NCBI GenBank assembly: GCA_000514715.1
Contig: AZWL01000009.1
Coordinates: forward strand, 186,186 to 250,185
Direction of reading: 5' to 3'
DNA length: 64,000 nucleotides
From: Streptomyces sp. CNH099
Lineage (GTDB): Bacteria > Actinomycetota > Actinomycetes > Streptomycetales > Streptomycetaceae
Shown here: positions 62,209 through 64,000 of the stretch, piece by piece
How positions within the stretch are numbered: the first letter of the stretch is position 1
How the letters are laid out: every line of letters begins with the position of its first letter
Program-made: the position numbers and the translations under genes
Notes under the pieces: generated by a model
Databases searched by the model: none
The model's input: only the letters and a program-made list of their open reading frames with translations
What the model was told of the DNA's origin: nothing

Positions 62209-64000
62209 ATGAACAGGCACAAGCACAGAAGATCGCGGAAGTGGGGCGCCCTCGGCGCCGCCCTGACCGTGGCCAGCGGCACGCTCGTGGCGGCCGGCGT
62301 CACGTACTCCTCGCCCGGGGCCGAGGCCCTGACGCCGCCCGTGGCGATGACCGCCGACGACCTGGCGACCTGGCAGACCAACGGCGTCGTCTGGTCCATG
62401 GCCGAGTCGAACGGCGTGGTCTTCGCCGGCGGTACGTTCTCCGCCATCCGGCCGCCCGGCGCGGCGGCCGGCACCGACGAGCAGCAGGTGGCGAACTTCG
62501 CGGCGTTCGACGCGGCGACCGGCGAGCCGACGGACTGCAGGCTGGACTTCGCCATCGGCTCCGGCACCGCCACCGTGCGCGCGCTGACCGTCTCCCCCGA
62601 CGGCGGGACGCTCTACGCGGGCGGCGAGTTCGCCAGCGTCAACGGCGTCTCCCGCAGCCGCGTCGCCGCGATCGACATCGCCTCCTGCTCGGTGAAGACC
62701 GGCTTCAACGCCGGCGGCGTCTCCGCCCGCGTCTACGGCCTCGACGCCGCGGCGAGCGGCCGGCTGTACATGGCCGGCGACTTCAGGACCGTACGCGGGC
62801 AGAGCCGGGTGAAGTTCGCCGCGGTCAACGCGAGCACCGGCGCGCTGGACTCCTGGAAGGCCAACGCCGGTCCGGACCGGGCCGGCCGGGTCATCGAGGA
62901 GACCCCGAACGGGCAGCACGTCGTGCTCGGCGGCGACTTCAACGGCCTCAACGGCGACAGCGGCGTGCACGGCCTGGCCGTCGTCCGCGCCGACACGGGG
63001 TCGACCGTACGGGCCTACAAGGGCGTCAGCGACAAGGACGACAACCCGTACGAGCTGCACTGGAACTCCCTGGTCAAGGGCATCCACATCGACGAGACCG
63101 GTATCTACACCGCGCACGAGGGCCACGGCGGCCGCGTCTTCGACGGCCGGCTCGCGATGAACCTGGGCGGGTCCTTCACAGAGCGCTGGCGCGACACCTG
63201 CCTGGGCGCCACCCAGGACGTCACCGTCTACAAGGACGTCCTGTACAGCGTCTCGCACGCCCACAACTGCAGCAGCATGGGCCAGTTCCCCGAGCTGAAC
63301 GAGCGGCAGCACATGCTCGCCGAGTCCGTGGACGACCCCACGCCGCTGCTGTCCTGGTTCCCCGACACCGACGACGGCCCGTCCGGCACCGAGCAGATCG
63401 GCCCGCGCGTGATGGTCACGTCGTCCAGCGGCGGCAAGGACTACCTGTGGATCGGCGGCGAGTTCACCCGCATCCAGTCCAACGGCAACAAGAAGCAGCA
63501 GGGTCTGGTCCGCTTCGCCAGCACCCCCGACTCCCGCGAGCCCGTCGAGGGCGCCACCGGCGTGACGGCGGCGAACGTCGACGCCGGCGTGCGGCTGCGC
63601 TGGCAGGCCGGCTGGGACCGCGACGACAGCAGGCTCACGTACACGATCTACCGCAACGGCGAGCCGCTGGAGACCAGGCCGACGCTGGACTCCACCTTCT
63701 GGACGCTGCCGCAGGGCTCCTTCACCGACACCGGCGTCAAGCCCGGCACGACGTACAGCTACCGGATCACCGCGAGCGACGCCGCCGGCAACACCACGGC
63801 CAAGTCCGAGGCGGTGACGGTCACCACGCCGGGCACGCCGACGGAGACCACGGTCGAGCGCACCGCGACCGCGGACGCGTACGTCAACGGCGCGGCGGTC
63901 AACGCCAACTACGGCACGCACAACATCCTGCTCGTCAGGGAGACCTCCCCGTACCTGAGCTATCTGCGGTTCTCACTGCCGCAGGCGCCGAGCGGGATGA
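62209..64000 (+). CDS. Secreted propeller/FN3/DNRLRE-domain protein, partial at window end
   Basis: The frame is open to the window edge (597 complete codons). The start has a basic region (MNRHKHRRSRKWG) and a hydrophobic signal (ALTVASGTLVAAGVTY). Residues about 55-440 hold repeated units such as VVFAGGTFSAI, LYAGGEFASVNG, LYMAGDFRTV, VVLGGDFNGLNG and LWIGGEFTRIQ, which suggest a beta-propeller. A fibronectin type III-like domain follows (about 445-540). From about 545, ERTATADAYVNGAAVN and NYGTHNILLVRE begin a DNRLRE (carbohydrate-binding-like) domain. ATG 62209 has AGGGGGG upstream. It is likely a cell-surface or matrix protein of the exopolysaccharide locus. Confidence 0.8.
   Translation, partial: MNRHKHRRSRKWGALGAALTVASGTLVAAGVTYSSPGAEALTPPVAMTADDLATWQTNGVVWSMAESNGVVFAGGTFSAIRPPGAAAGTDEQQVANFAAFDAATGEPTDCRLDFAIGSGTATVRALTVSPDGGTLYAGGEFASVNGVSRSRVAAIDIASCSVKTGFNAGGVSARVYGLDAAASGRLYMAGDFRTVRGQSRVKFAAVNASTGALDSWKANAGPDRAGRVIEETPNGQHVVLGGDFNGLNGDSGVHGLAVVRADTGSTVRAYKGVSDKDDNPYELHWNSLVKGIHIDETGIYTAHEGHGGRVFDGRLAMNLGGSFTERWRDTCLGATQDVTVYKDVLYSVSHAHNCSSMGQFPELNERQHMLAESVDDPTPLLSWFPDTDDGPSGTEQIGPRVMVTSSSGGKDYLWIGGEFTRIQSNGNKKQQGLVRFASTPDSREPVEGATGVTAANVDAGVRLRWQAGWDRDDSRLTYTIYRNGEPLETRPTLDSTFWTLPQGSFTDTGVKPGTTYSYRITASDAAGNTTAKSEAVTVTTPGTPTETTVERTATADAYVNGAAVNANYGTHNILLVRETSPYLSYLRFSLPQAPSGM

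Overview
The window is about 74% GC with almost all codons ending in G or C. It carries WhiB, PucR and DUF5133-type genes, a MoxR/VWA pair, a eukaryotic-type glutamine synthetase (glnII) and a sugar ABC operon without its own ATPase. Together these point to a Streptomyces or close streptomycete chromosome, mostly core with a few accessory insertions. I see no tRNA, rRNA or CRISPR array.

Layout. 0-13.4 kb: a PucR-type regulator, a methyltransferase, a translationally coupled MoxR ATPase plus metallopeptidase/VWA pair, a family-5 uracil-DNA glycosylase, an FG-GAP secreted protein, a multi-pass membrane protein ending in a PI-PLC-like domain, a GNAT enzyme, and glnII with GlnR-like half-sites upstream. 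13.7-23.5 kb: a sensor kinase whose 3' end runs into the first codons of a response regulator that is then cut off. About 7.8 kb later the same 45-bp sequence recurs (40/45 identical) at the start of an intact response regulator. Between the two copies lies a stress-type island: a DUF2795 protein, a bacterial eRF1-like protein, a WhiB-like regulator with a 46-codon gene upstream, a DUF8129-like protein, a Cys-rich copper-storage-like protein, a DUF5133 protein, a large catalase and a broken GH15 gene. Four of its transcription units carry GNNT-N15-GGNNAC sequences resembling sigma-B-type promoters. 23.6-31.0 kb: a large membrane protein with a sigma-like N-terminus, glnA2 and glnE. 31-51 kb: housekeeping and envelope genes (PAP2 enzyme, lipoprotein, HIT protein, secreted hydrolase, F420-type reductase, panB, two MFS transporters, a membrane EEP-family protein, nadE, a PhoX-like protein, map, an iron-box-controlled heme oxygenase, an aldo/keto reductase). 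50.6-56.7 kb: an arabinoside utilisation locus with a LacI regulator, two palindromic operators, a binding protein, two permeases and a GH51 arabinofuranosidase. 56.9-64 kb: the start of an exopolysaccharide locus (priming sugar-phosphate transferase, GDP-L-fucose synthase, GDP-mannose dehydratase and a secreted FN3/DNRLRE protein running off the window). A TnpB-only insertion element with a frameshifted tnpB sits between the divergent fcl and gmd genes.

How the genes work together. Nitrogen metabolism is represented by glnII, glnA2 and glnE. The arabinoside locus forms a closed substrate-in, sugar-out circuit. fcl and gmd make GDP-L-fucose, plausibly for the glycan primed by the neighbouring transferase. 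Several unrelated genes lack a Shine-Dalgarno sequence but have a -10-like hexamer 6-7 nt before the start codon, which suggests leaderless transcripts.
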